Shown here: piece after piece, positions 33,217-41,922 of the stretch
Position numbering within the stretch: position 1 is the stretch's first letter
Layout of the letters: every line of letters starts with the position of its first letter
Origin: an uncultured Clostridia bacterium
Lineage (GTDB): Bacteria; Bacillota; Clostridia; Christensenellales; UBA1242
Direction of reading: 5' to 3'
DNA length: 64,000 nucleotides
Assembly (NCBI GenBank): GCA_934747805.1
Contig: CAKVHC010000002.1
Span: forward strand, 86,303 to 150,302
Position numbers and translations under genes: made by a program
Notes under the pieces: generated by a model
Databases searched by the model: none
What the model saw: the letters and a program-made list of their open reading frames with translations, nothing else
What the model was told of the DNA's origin: nothing

Positions 33217-34353
33217 ATGATTTATTTAGATAATTCAGCAACAACATATTTCAAACCACAGATTGTGAAGTCGAGTGTGATTAATGCAGTCAACAACTAC
33301 ACGGGAAACGCAGGCAGAAGCGGACACAAAATCGCACTTGCGGCTGGTGAGCAGGTCATGAAAGCACGTCAAGTTGTGGCCTCATTTTTTGAGGCAAGTT
33401 TTGACAGGGTTGTGTTTACTCATAACTGCACCACAGCACTCAATATGGCAATACTCGGAAGTGTCGAAAAGGGAATGCATGTAATTACAACAACCATGGA
33501 ACACAATTCAGTTTTGCGTCCATTAAATCGTTTGCAAGAAAATGGGGATATTGAATTGACAATTGTAAATATGAATGACGAAGGCTGTGTGTCAGTTGAC
33601 GACATCAAGAATGCCGTAAAGCCGAATACAAAGTTGGTCGTTATAACCCAAACATCTAATGTCACTGGTGCATCGAATGACGTGAAAGCGATTGGTGAGT
33701 TTTGTCATCAAAATGGAATAAAAATAATAGTTGATTGTGCACAGTCTGCAGGCCATAAAAAGATATCCATGCGTGATGATAACATTGATATAATTTGCTT
33801 TGCGGGACATAAGGGTTTGTATGCTCTGACAGGCATAGGAGGCATGGTGTTAGCCGACAATGTTCATCTGCGACCAGTGATACTGGGTGGCACAGGTGTT
33901 GACAGCATCTCTCTCAAACAAGAAGAATTGTTTCCAGATAATTTTGAAAGCGGAACAGTGCCTGTGATGCAAATAATTTCATTAGGTGCAGGCGTAGAAT
34001 ATGTTAGTAAGAATTTTGAATATATTAATTTTCGTACACAAGATTTAACGAAATACGCATTAAATAGGTTAAAATATTTAAAAAATATAAAAATTTATTC
34101 AAATATTAATAATTGTTCAGGAGTTATTTCGTTTAATATAGATAATTATGATTGTAATGATGTCGCCAATTTTTTAGATGAAAAATATAATATCGCAGTC
34201 AGAAGCGGACTGCACTGTGCTCCATTAATTCACAAACAATTGAATACGTTAGAACAAGGTGGAGCAATTAGAATTTCGCTCACGCACCAAAACAACGCAA
34301 ACGAGATTGATAAATTAATTGATGCATTGGTCGACTATCAGAAGAACAACTAG
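33217..34353 (+). CDS. Cysteine desulfurase-family aminotransferase (class V)
   Basis: Class V PLP enzymes of this group release sulfur from cysteine as a persulfide (or selenium from selenocysteine). The 378 residues have YLDNSATTYFKP at the N-terminus, HNSVLRP, the PLP-binding lysine in CFAGHKG (K199), and the persulfide-forming cysteine in RSGLHCAP (C334). It resembles the desulfurase-like subgroup linked to DUF3343 more than housekeeping IscS. The Shine-Dalgarno is weak (GGTG, 4 bases upstream). Its stop overlaps the convergent gene by 4 bases. Its acceptor and pathway are unknown. Confidence 0.88.
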   Translation: MIYLDNSATTYFKPQIVKSSVINAVNNYTGNAGRSGHKIALAAGEQVMKARQVVASFFEASFDRVVFTHNCTTALNMAILGSVEKGMHVITTTMEHNSVLRPLNRLQENGDIELTIVNMNDEGCVSVDDIKNAVKPNTKLVVITQTSNVTGASNDVKAIGEFCHQNGIKIIVDCAQSAGHKKISMRDDNIDIICFAGHKGLYALTGIGGMVLADNVHLRPVILGGTGVDSISLKQEELFPDNFESGTVPVMQIISLGAGVEYVSKNFEYINFRTQDLTKYALNRLKYLKNIKIYSNINNCSGVISFNIDNYDCNDVANFLDEKYNIAVRSGLHCAPLIHKQLNTLEQGGAIRISLTHQNNANEIDKLIDALVDYQKNN

Positions 34354-35153
34354 TCCAACCAATTTTTGCTAATTGATTTTTTCCACAATGGGCGAATCAA
34401 ACATAAGAAACTTAGACCCAATAATAGACTGCCCCAAACGATATAATAATTTCTAAATGGCACAACCAAACTAACAAACAAAATCAGTAGGCCAGCCCAA
34501 AAATATCTGAACCAATTTTTCTTTTGCAAGCACATATCCAACACGTCCTTAAACTTAACCTTTGGCTTGGACTTGTATGCGATTTCGCTTTCAGGGTAGG
34601 AATTGGTTTTGGTGTATAAGAGTTGATACATCTGTTCTTTGTCTAGTAGCACGACATTGAAATTTAAATTGCTTGCAATAGAACGAACATCGCTCTTCCA
34701 AACACTAGCAACCAATATAATTTTGTCACAGCCATTTCTGTGTGTTGACAAAATCTCAAACAATTTTTCTGGCTCGGAATCTTCACAATAAATCATTTTA
34801 ATTTTTTTGTTATTAAGTTTGAACGCTAAGTAATTTTTGTAGGCATGTTTGTTGACTGCGTCTGGAAAAAGAGTCGCAAAAAATTTTGTGCGAATATTTG
34901 CATCCATTGTGGCAAGCTTGAACGCACACTCTTCAATTTTTGCCTGCTCTTGCGCATTAGATTTTTTTATGTTGTTTCTGTGATTTGATATGGCAGAAAT
35001 TAGCGTGTTCGTTGCAATGGAAATTGCAAACGCAATCAGCGCACAAACTACGCCGTCATAAATATAGAATCTCAGCCATGCGAAAGCTATGAAAAAAATG
35101 ATTATATATCTAAACGCAATGTCCAAAATGTATGCCAAACGAGATTTATTCAT
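34350..35153 (-). CDS. Membrane protein with a possible Mrr-like soluble domain
   Basis: This protein of about 267 residues has two N-terminal membrane helices (about 8-27 and 32-52), a soluble domain (about 65-195), and two C-terminal helices (about 215-250). The soluble part contains KIILVASVWKSDVRSIASNL, then NVVLLDKEQMYQLL, which resembles the end of Mrr/restriction-endonuclease-like folds where a strand and helix precede an ID-x-x-x-L motif. No clear catalytic D..ExK is visible. The ATG at 35153 is chosen; an earlier in-frame start adds 12 residues. No Shine-Dalgarno is seen. Confidence 0.6.
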   Translation of the reverse strand: MNKSRLAYILDIAFRYIIIFFIAFAWLRFYIYDGVVCALIAFAISIATNTLISAISNHRNNIKKSNAQEQAKIEECAFKLATMDANIRTKFFATLFPDAVNKHAYKNYLAFKLNNKKIKMIYCEDSEPEKLFEILSTHRNGCDKIILVASVWKSDVRSIASNLNFNVVLLDKEQMYQLLYTKTNSYPESEIAYKSKPKVKFKDVLDMCLQKKNWFRYFWAGLLILFVSLVVPFRNYYIVWGSLLLGLSFLCLIRPLWKKSISKNWLD

Positions 35154-35217
35154 GCAACTATTTTTGCCAATAAACAAAAAGCCAAACAAATAATAACTGT
35201 TTTGCGTGTTTTAAGGT

Positions 35218-35246
35218 TTGACAACACGGCTATAATGTTTTAAAAT
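35218..35246 (+). promoter_or_regulatory. Leaderless-type promoter of pdp-tsaE-tsaB
   Basis: TTGACA (35218-35223) and TAAAAT (35241-35246) are separated by 17 bases. The -10 box ends exactly 6 bases before the ATG. Confidence 0.7.
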
Positions 35247-35252
35247 AATAGT

Positions 35253-36548
35253 ATGAACATCTTAGCAATAATTAATAAGAAACGTTGTGGCAAAGCTTTG
35301 ACCACTGAAGAGATAGAATTTGTAATCAAGGCATACACAAGAGGCAAAATACCTGATTACCAGATGAGTTCGCTTCTTATGGCAATATGTACTAAAGGAA
35401 TGAACTACGAAGAAACGCTTGCCATGACGCTTGCTATGAAAAATAGTGGCAAGGTTTACACCTTTGACAAATCACGCAATTTTATCCTTGACAAACATAG
35501 CACAGGTGGAGTGGGCGATTCGACCACATTTATTGTGATGAGCACACTCGCCAGTCTTGGCTACAAAATGGTGAAAATGAGCGGTCGTGGTCTCGGTCAC
35601 ACAGGCGGCACTTTGGACAAACTTGAAGTATTTCCAAAAGTGAAGCATAACTATTCGATTGACCAAGTGGAAGAGTTTTTAGACAAGAACAACGCTGTCA
35701 TTATCGGCGCACAGGCTGTTGCCCCAGCGGATAAGAAAATTTATTTGCTTCGTGACGTCAGTTCAACAGTAGAAAGCATTCCGTTGATTTGTGCTAGCAT
35801 TCTGTCCAAGAAATTATCTTGTGGCGCACATGGAATAGTGTTTGATATCACCTGTGGTGACGGTGCCTTTATGCACAATTTGAAAGATGCTCAGACGCTG
35901 GCACATTTGATGCGTAAGATTACGCAGCATGAAAAGGTGCGTGCCTCATTCGTGATTACGGATATGGATTCGCCGCTTAGTCGTGGAATTGGCAGAGAGT
36001 ACGAAATCGCAGATGTTGTTCGTGTTTTGAACGGCGAGCGTTGTGCTCTACGTGAAGTTTCACTAAAATTGATAGTGGAAGCAATGCGTCTTCAGAAACC
36101 AGAACTTAACGAAAAATATGCCTACATCCAAGCAAGCCAAGCAATCGATAACGGACTAGCCAAGCAAAACTTCGTTGACATACTTCGAGCACAAGGGGCT
36201 AATCTAGATAACATAGATGACTATCAAACTGTGCCAAAGACAAAGTTTGAAACGAAAATTTATGCTTCCACTTCAGGCAGAGTAAGGCGTGTGTCCGCAC
36301 GTGCTCTAGGCGATGCCGTTCGCATCTTGGGTGGCGGTCGATTGGTGGAAACCGATACTATTACGCCAAATGTGGGCATGGAAATTAATTGCCGCATTGG
36401 CGACAAGGTTAAGAAAGGCGATTGCCTAGCAATAGTTCACTACGAAGACAAGAAAAAGTTTAAGCAAGTGGAATCGCAAATCAAGAATGCATTTCAAATT
36501 GGTTGTTTCGCCTTAAAACCTAAGCTTATTATTCAGGAAATAAAATGA
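35253..36548 (+). CDS. pdp: Pyrimidine-nucleoside phosphorylase
   Basis: The enzyme splits thymidine, uridine or deoxyuridine with phosphate to the base and (deoxy)ribose-1-phosphate. The 431 residues contain the family signature SGRGLGHTGGTLDKLE (about 110-125), KHSTGGVGDSTTF for phosphate binding, and a C-terminal barrel-sandwich domain (RVSARALGDAVRILGGGR). Whether it prefers thymidine (DeoA) or all pyrimidines (Pdp) cannot be read here. The start follows from the promoter. The stop overlaps tsaE by 4 bases (ATGA). Confidence 0.92.
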   Translation: MNILAIINKKRCGKALTTEEIEFVIKAYTRGKIPDYQMSSLLMAICTKGMNYEETLAMTLAMKNSGKVYTFDKSRNFILDKHSTGGVGDSTTFIVMSTLASLGYKMVKMSGRGLGHTGGTLDKLEVFPKVKHNYSIDQVEEFLDKNNAVIIGAQAVAPADKKIYLLRDVSSTVESIPLICASILSKKLSCGAHGIVFDITCGDGAFMHNLKDAQTLAHLMRKITQHEKVRASFVITDMDSPLSRGIGREYEIADVVRVLNGERCALREVSLKLIVEAMRLQKPELNEKYAYIQASQAIDNGLAKQNFVDILRAQGANLDNIDDYQTVPKTKFETKIYASTSGRVRRVSARALGDAVRILGGGRLVETDTITPNVGMEINCRIGDKVKKGDCLAIVHYEDKKKFKQVESQIKNAFQIGCFALKPKLIIQEIK

Positions 36549-36961
36549 TAAAACTAAAAAATGAAGAACAAACAAAAAAAGTGGCAATCGATTTTGCCAA
36601 CAAACTAAAACCGGGCGACCTCGTTTTGCTCAACGGCGACTTAGGAGCAGGCAAAACCACTTTCACACGTTATACTTTCGAGGCTCTTGGTGCAAAAGGC
36701 GTGGTGAACAGCCCAACCTTTGCTATTGTGAAGGTGTACGAAAGCCCTGTTGCTGAGCTGTATCACTTTGACACCTATCGCATTGACGTAAATGAGGCGA
36801 TTGAGTCAGGCTTCGACGAAATTTTGTCCAATAGACAGGGTAAAATTATTTTTATTGAGTGGAGCGAAAATATTGCACCGCTTTTACAAAATGTTTCATA
36901 CATTGTCAACTTAAAATATGTAACCGAAACTGAACGAGAAATAGAGATTTTGAAAAAATGA
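36545..36961 (+). CDS. tsaE: tRNA threonylcarbamoyladenosine biosynthesis ATPase TsaE
   Basis: TsaE works with TsaB and TsaD to make t6A at position 37 of ANN-reading tRNAs. The 138 residues contain Walker A GDLGAGKTTFTR (about 31-42), VNSPTFAIVKVYE, YHFDTYRI, and the acidic FIEWSE motif. The gene overlaps both pdp and the following tsaB-rimI fusion by 4 bases, a tightly coupled unit. tsaD is not in the window. Confidence 0.95.
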   Translation: MIKLKNEEQTKKVAIDFANKLKPGDLVLLNGDLGAGKTTFTRYTFEALGAKGVVNSPTFAIVKVYESPVAELYHFDTYRIDVNEAIESGFDEILSNRQGKIIFIEWSENIAPLLQNVSYIVNLKYVTETEREIEILKK

Positions 36962-38004
36962 ACAAACTGATAATTAACACTGTATTGCCGCAATTACAAG
37001 CCGTTCTGACAAAAGATGAACATATCTTTTCTACCGTACTTGATGCTGACAAAAATCATAACGAGAAATTGCTCGGCGAAATTGACAAACTCTTGCAAGA
37101 ATCTGATCTAAAAATGCAAGATATTGATGCTTGCTTTTGTTTCGTGGGCCCAGGAAGTTTTACAGGAATTAGAGTAGGGGTTGCCACCATAAAGGGCTTT
37201 AGAGATGCGCTGGGCATCAAAGCGTTTGGCATAAACACGCTTGAATACTTGTCACGTTTAGCAGTCAAGAAAGACTCGACCGCACAAGTGTTCGCTTTGT
37301 ACGGCAGTTTGAATAGTTATTTTGTCGCACACATAGAAAACGGAGAACTTGTTTACGAATCCACTAATCAAACATTGGACCAACTGCTTGCAATTGCAAA
37401 TGGCAGGGACATTTATGTTTTCAGTGGAAGCAATCATTGTGAATTTGCACGCAATGTAGATTTGAATGCGGATGAGTTGGTTTTGCTTGCCAATGATGTA
37501 TATGCTCGTGGTGACGAACGACTTACACCAGTATATTTTCAACTTTCGCAAGCCGAAGCACAAAAAATCAGCCGCAACGTTGACATATCCCTTGCAACTG
37601 TTGATGATGCTAAAGAAATAACAAATATAGACAATCAAATTTTTGAAGATAAGTGGAACGAAGACTCGTATATTCGTGAGATAAGAAATAACAAACTATT
37701 TGTTGCCAAACTCTTAGACAAAATTATCGGCTTTGTTGACCTTGAAATTGTCGCAGACGAAATGAACATTGTGAAAATTGGCGTCTTACCAGATTATCGA
37801 CGAAACAGAGTGGCCATTCAGCTCATCAATCACGCCACTGATTATGCAAGGCAGAGCAACATTGCTAGCATTGGACTAGAAGTGTCGTCAAACAATGCTC
37901 CAGCCAAAAATCTATACAAGAAAATGGGCTTTGAACCAACCAGAATCAGAAAGCATTATTACAAGGATCACAGCGATGCAATAGAGATGCGAAAGCAAGT
38001 TTAA
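36958..38004 (+). CDS. tsaB: TsaB-RimI fusion: t6A factor plus ribosomal-protein N-acetyltransferase
   Basis: Residues 1 to about 205 are TsaB, a scaffold for TsaD in t6A synthesis, with the FVGPGSFTGIRVGVATIKG motif near 62-80. Residues about 208-348 are a GNAT acetyltransferase of the RimI type, with IDNQIFEDKWNEDSYIREI, the acetyl-CoA loop LPDYRRNRVAIQLI, and NNAPAKNLYKKMGFEPTRIR. The two domains are usually adjacent genes (tsaB, rimI) and are fused here. The final Gly of the RxxGxG/A motif is Ala, which is tolerated in the family. The end overlaps the convergent murF by 4 bases. Confidence 0.92.
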   Translation: MNKLIINTVLPQLQAVLTKDEHIFSTVLDADKNHNEKLLGEIDKLLQESDLKMQDIDACFCFVGPGSFTGIRVGVATIKGFRDALGIKAFGINTLEYLSRLAVKKDSTAQVFALYGSLNSYFVAHIENGELVYESTNQTLDQLLAIANGRDIYVFSGSNHCEFARNVDLNADELVLLANDVYARGDERLTPVYFQLSQAEAQKISRNVDISLATVDDAKEITNIDNQIFEDKWNEDSYIREIRNNKLFVAKLLDKIIGFVDLEIVADEMNIVKIGVLPDYRRNRVAIQLINHATDYARQSNIASIGLEVSSNNAPAKNLYKKMGFEPTRIRKHYYKDHSDAIEMRKQV

Positions 38005-39539
38005 TTGTAATCGTCTGGCAGGTCGTTAAGAATTAGTAGGCAATCACCGGCACGCAGAAGTTTTGTGAATATGCCTTGCGCCATAGCCAAATTTTTTGCA
38101 TATATGATATTTTCAAATCCTACTGAAAGCAATCCGTCTGAGATTGCTTTTTTGTTGGTGTCATTTACGATTATGAAATAGTCTACAAACTTGCCAGCAG
38201 CTACTCCAAAGTGATAGTTGATATCATATTGCATCTTGCCACCTTCCACCATTCCGGGTGATGCGATTATTTTACGAGTGCCAATAGACTTTAACACTTC
38301 GAGTGCTACACGAATGCTGTCTGCACTAGCATTATAGCTATCGTCGATAATAATCACACCATTTTGGTTTTTAATCAGTTCGAGTCGGTGTGGCTCGGCT
38401 TTAACATTTTCAATCTTTGGCAAAATGTTCTCAATGTCATCATAAAGGCAGGCACACGCAATCGCAAGAGTCAAATTAACTACATTGTGTTCGCCGATTA
38501 GCCTTGTATGAACTTCATATTTTTTATCGCCAACATGCAGAGTAAAACTACTACCTGATAAATCAAATTTTATATCACTCGCAAAATAATCTGCCTTTTG
38601 CCTTGTGGAAACTGAAATTTTGCTTAATTTTCTTTCATCATACATTTTTTTCACATACTCATTATCTATATTGAAAATGACTGTGCCTATGCAATAGTCA
38701 GACAATTCTTTTTTAGTTTTGTAAATATTTTCCACCGAACCAAACGATTCAATGTGTGCTGGGCTAACGTTTGTAATTATTGCATTGGTCGGATTTGTCA
38801 GGTGGCACAATTCGTCAATTTGATAACGTTTTCTCGCACCCATTTCGGCAACAAATATTTTGCAATTGTCATCCAAATCGTTAATCGCTTTTGTCAATCC
38901 GAGTGGGGTGTTGTAACTACGAGGACTAGCCACTGCATTTTGTCCGCCAAGTAAAGTGGACAGATAGTTTTTCACGCTAGTTTTTCCAACGCTTCCCGTG
39001 ATGCCAATCACCTCGATATTGCGAGCCGTTAGTTTGTGTTTTGCTCGGTCCATATATTTTCTATTAACACGTTTTTCATACGGCAGCCAACTCACATTCA
39101 CCACGAAAATAATTGTATCTTTATATAGCATTGACGCACATGCAAAAATTACGAACACCTTGCTCGGCACAAATAATAGCATTAATATATCTACAGCAAA
39201 AATCAAAAATATATTTGCAATAAATAATCTTTTAATTTTTTGCGTAAAATTTAATTTAATTTTCTTCGGTGCAAAATAATCCACAACCTCGAAAATAATG
39301 TAAAAAATAACCAAAAAACACGAAAATATAGTGTAAATTATTACATTTTTTATAAAAATTAAGCATAAACATGCCAAAACGCTTATCAAACTATTAATTA
39401 TTATTCGTTTTTTATTTTTGCAAAATTGCAAATAATTTTTTAATTTATAATTTTTTAATTGGTAAAAATATAAATTATTTAATATGAAAAAAATATTTAG
39501 TGGCAATAAAAGAGTGAATAAAATAATTTTAGTAATCAT
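38001..39539 (-). CDS. murF: MurF-like Mur ligase with an N-terminal membrane domain
   Basis: MurF adds D-Ala-D-Ala to UDP-MurNAc-tripeptide. The ligase part (about 172-512) has the P-loop GITGSVGKTSVKN, the NTPLGLT motif, EMGARKRYQI, TNVSPAHIESFGS, EPHRLE and DDSYNAS, all typical of MurF. The first 150 residues are unusual: about five hydrophobic helices (3-25, 47-65, 66-86, 107-124, 126-146), so the enzyme should be tethered to the membrane. The short form of MurF (about 450 residues) has a soluble N-domain instead. The ATG directly follows the stop of the hydrolase gene. The divergent gene nearby is ddl, which makes its substrate. Confidence 0.88.
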   Translation of the reverse strand: MITKIILFTLLLPLNIFFILNNLYFYQLKNYKLKNYLQFCKNKKRIIINSLISVLACLCLIFIKNVIIYTIFSCFLVIFYIIFEVVDYFAPKKIKLNFTQKIKRLFIANIFLIFAVDILMLLFVPSKVFVIFACASMLYKDTIIFVVNVSWLPYEKRVNRKYMDRAKHKLTARNIEVIGITGSVGKTSVKNYLSTLLGGQNAVASPRSYNTPLGLTKAINDLDDNCKIFVAEMGARKRYQIDELCHLTNPTNAIITNVSPAHIESFGSVENIYKTKKELSDYCIGTVIFNIDNEYVKKMYDERKLSKISVSTRQKADYFASDIKFDLSGSSFTLHVGDKKYEVHTRLIGEHNVVNLTLAIACACLYDDIENILPKIENVKAEPHRLELIKNQNGVIIIDDSYNASADSIRVALEVLKSIGTRKIIASPGMVEGGKMQYDINYHFGVAAGKFVDYFIIVNDTNKKAISDGLLSVGFENIIYAKNLAMAQGIFTKLLRAGDCLLILNDLPDDYN

Positions 39540-40250
39540 TTATTTTTCTCCCAAAAATGTTTTAAGTCGGTAACAAAAATTTTGTTTGTTTTCCAGATAG
39601 GCAAAATGTCCGTAATCAACAACATGGCATTCGGCATTTGGAATGTGTTTATGAAAATATGAGCACATATACATAGGTGTTTCTTTATCGAGTTTGCCCC
39701 AATAAATAAGCGTTGGACACGTGACGCATTTTATTAAGTTTTTCAAGTTTAGATTTACAACGTTTTTAAATGTGGTTCGGTCAATGTCTGCAAGTGCCAT
39801 GTAGTCGGTCGAGCCAATTGCATTGTTGAAATGTAAGTCACGATTGTCTAGCCATTTTTTCGTCTGATTTAAGTCCCTTATTTTTTTATATCTCGGTTTT
39901 ATGCCAGCCCCAGAACAGATAACCAGTTTTTTTAGTTTAATCCGCTTATTTAAAATTAGTGCCACTCGGCAACCGAAACTGTGGCACACGACAATAGGGT
40001 CATTTATGTTAAGCAATTGCAAAATGTTGCACACAATGTTTACGTAGTCAAACATGGACAGAGGTTGTAGTGACGAGCATTCTTTGTAAGGCGGAAAACT
40101 AATTTTTAGTGTAGAAAATTTCTTTACAAAAGGGTCGCACACATCGAACGACCTTTTGTTGCCGCCCCAACCATGCAAAAATAACACGCAGTCATTCCCA
40201 CGTTTCTCGTAGTCGTAGTCAATTATAAAACTCTTATAAATATATTTCAC
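39540..40250 (-). CDS. Alpha/beta hydrolase
   Basis: The fold is recognised from the oxyanion-hole motif LFLHGWGGNKRSFD, the nucleophile elbow VVCHSFGCR (Ser), and a late catalytic His in VDYGHFAYLE. The substrate is unknown. I use the GTG at 40250 (MKYIYKSFIIDY), where homology-like sequence begins; the frame stays open to a TTG at 40286 that would add 12 residues. Neither start has a Shine-Dalgarno. It is transcribed directly into murF with no spacing, so a link to wall metabolism is possible. Confidence 0.82.
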   Translation of the reverse strand: MKYIYKSFIIDYDYEKRGNDCVLFLHGWGGNKRSFDVCDPFVKKFSTLKISFPPYKECSSLQPLSMFDYVNIVCNILQLLNINDPIVVCHSFGCRVALILNKRIKLKKLVICSGAGIKPRYKKIRDLNQTKKWLDNRDLHFNNAIGSTDYMALADIDRTTFKNVVNLNLKNLIKCVTCPTLIYWGKLDKETPMYMCSYFHKHIPNAECHVVDYGHFAYLENKQNFCYRLKTFLGEK

Positions 40251-40430
40251 ATATTCATATATGCGTGTGCGTGTGTTTTCGCCCAATGTTCATTGCATTA
40301 CAACTTTTGCTTCGTCAACACAAAAGAGTTCGGATAAATTTAGTGATTTAAGTAGTGTTCTACGATTTACAACTTATATTTAGCCTCAAAAGTTTGTATC
40401 AGCTAGCGAATACGTGACATATAACCTTAT

Positions 40431-41483
40431 ATGAAAAAAATTGGAATCGTATTTGGCGGCGAGTCGGTTGAACACGACGTATCTGTTATCACCGCCTTGC
40501 AATGCTATCAAATGATAAAATCTGATTTTATAGTCAAGTTAATCTATCTTACACGAGATAATGAGTTTTATTTCGTGCCTAACAATGTTCGCCCCAGCGA
40601 CTTTGTTCGCCTGCCAAAACATGCCAAACGTGTCAAGAACATGCATTTTGGCGTAGACACAATAGTCAACTGCTGTCACGGTGGGATAGGCGAAGACGGT
40701 CAGCTTTCGGCAATGTTCTCCATGTTGAAAATCAACTACACCAACGCCGACTGTATTCCGAGCATGATCGCAATGGATAAGATGCTAACAAAACTTGCAC
40801 TAAAGTCCACCAAAATTAAAACCTTGCCAGCTAAGACATTTTTCTCCCTAACTGATAGGAGTGAATTAAAAAAGTTTTCCTATCCGGTGATTGTCAAGCC
40901 GAGAAGTCTAGGCAGTAGCATAGGTGTTGTTAGGTGTGATAATGAAACTGAACTATTTCAAGCCATAGAATCAGACCTGATGTACGACCGAGCTTGCATT
41001 GTGGAAAGATGCATTGACCCGCTAATCGAGTACAACTGTGCTATCTATAAACGTGGCGACGACTTGATTGTCAGCGAAATAGAGCAACCTATCAAGCACG
41101 ACTTGACCTTAAGTTTTGCAGATAAATATTTATCAAACTCAGAAAAAGGAATGAAAAGTTCCTCTCGCATTTTGCCTGCCGAAATCGACGACGCTCTCCG
41201 TGAAAAGATTCACATTTGGACGCTCACAGCATACAAAGTTCTTGACCTAAAAGGCGTCGTGAGAGTGGATTATCTCTTTGACCCAACGACAAAATCTCTT
41301 TATCTCAACGAAATCAACACAATTCCTGGCTCTCTTGCATTTTATTTGTTTGAGCCGTTGGGAATCAGCTATGTGGAACTGGTAAAAGACCTAATCTACG
41401 ACTGCCAAAATTCGCACATAACGGACAACAAAATTACCAGATTTGACTCGCAAATACTTGATATTGCTTTACATAAAAATTGA
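40431..41483 (+). CDS. ddl: D-alanine--D-alanine ligase
   Basis: Ddl joins two D-alanines for peptidoglycan; the product is used by MurF, encoded divergently. The 350 residues show VFGGESVEHDVSVITA, NCCHGGIGEDGQLSA, the ATP-grasp KPRSLGSSIGV, and the metal-binding NEINTIPGSLAFYL. The final motif differs from the E. coli form (NEINTMPGFT), as in several clostridial enzymes, and D-Ala-D-Lac activity cannot be excluded from sequence alone. A TATAAC box ends 5 bases before the ATG and no Shine-Dalgarno is visible. Confidence 0.92.
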   Translation: MKKIGIVFGGESVEHDVSVITALQCYQMIKSDFIVKLIYLTRDNEFYFVPNNVRPSDFVRLPKHAKRVKNMHFGVDTIVNCCHGGIGEDGQLSAMFSMLKINYTNADCIPSMIAMDKMLTKLALKSTKIKTLPAKTFFSLTDRSELKKFSYPVIVKPRSLGSSIGVVRCDNETELFQAIESDLMYDRACIVERCIDPLIEYNCAIYKRGDDLIVSEIEQPIKHDLTLSFADKYLSNSEKGMKSSSRILPAEIDDALREKIHIWTLTAYKVLDLKGVVRVDYLFDPTTKSLYLNEINTIPGSLAFYLFEPLGISYVELVKDLIYDCQNSHITDNKITRFDSQILDIALHKN

Positions 41484-41507
41484 CTTATGCTAAACTAAAA
41501 CTGTATT
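41480..41507 (+). promoter_or_regulatory. Candidate promoter of the deaminase-gyrB-gyrA operon
   Basis: TTGACT (41480-41485) and TGTATT (41502-41507) are separated by 16 bases. A GGAGAG Shine-Dalgarno follows at 41510. Confidence 0.45.
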
Positions 41508-41523
41508 TAGGAGAGTATCGGCA

Positions 41524-41922
41524 ATGACGAATAGCGAACTAATAAATATTGCCAAATCGACTTTACAGTCGGTTTTGGACAACCCCTATGACAGCGAATG
41601 TCCAACCTTTGTGGCGGCGGCTGTTTTGGGCAAGTCGGGCAGAGTATACACAGGCGTCAATGTCCATTGGTGGCATTCCAGCTGTGCGGAGCAAGTTGCT
41701 ATAGGTTCGGCTTTCGCCAATGGCGAGAGAGAGTTTGAACGCATCGTTTCCGTATCTCGTGACGTGGACGGCAAAATTAAAATTGTCACGCCTTGCGGCA
41801 TTTGCAGACAGATGTTTTCAATCCACGCACCCAACATTAAGGTGATTATTAAGGACGGCAACAAAACAGTGACCAAGTCGGTTGATGACCTGTTGCCATA
41901 TTGTTACAGAGGAGAGTATTAA
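41524..41922 (+). CDS. Cytidine deaminase-family protein, blasticidin-S-deaminase-like
   Basis: The 132-residue protein is a small zinc nucleoside deaminase. Zinc ligands and the catalytic Glu are in SSCAEQVAIG and TPCGICRQ. The sequence YTGVNVHWWHSSCAEQVAIG, then PNIKVIIKDG and LLPYCY, resembles blasticidin S deaminases more than housekeeping Cdd, which usually has a NVENASYG loop. The true substrate may be cytidine or a related compound. An SD (GGAGAG) lies 8 bases upstream. The stop overlaps gyrB by one base (TAATG). Confidence 0.85.
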   Translation: MTNSELINIAKSTLQSVLDNPYDSECPTFVAAAVLGKSGRVYTGVNVHWWHSSCAEQVAIGSAFANGEREFERIVSVSRDVDGKIKIVTPCGICRQMFSIHAPNIKVIIKDGNKTVTKSVDDLLPYCYRGEY

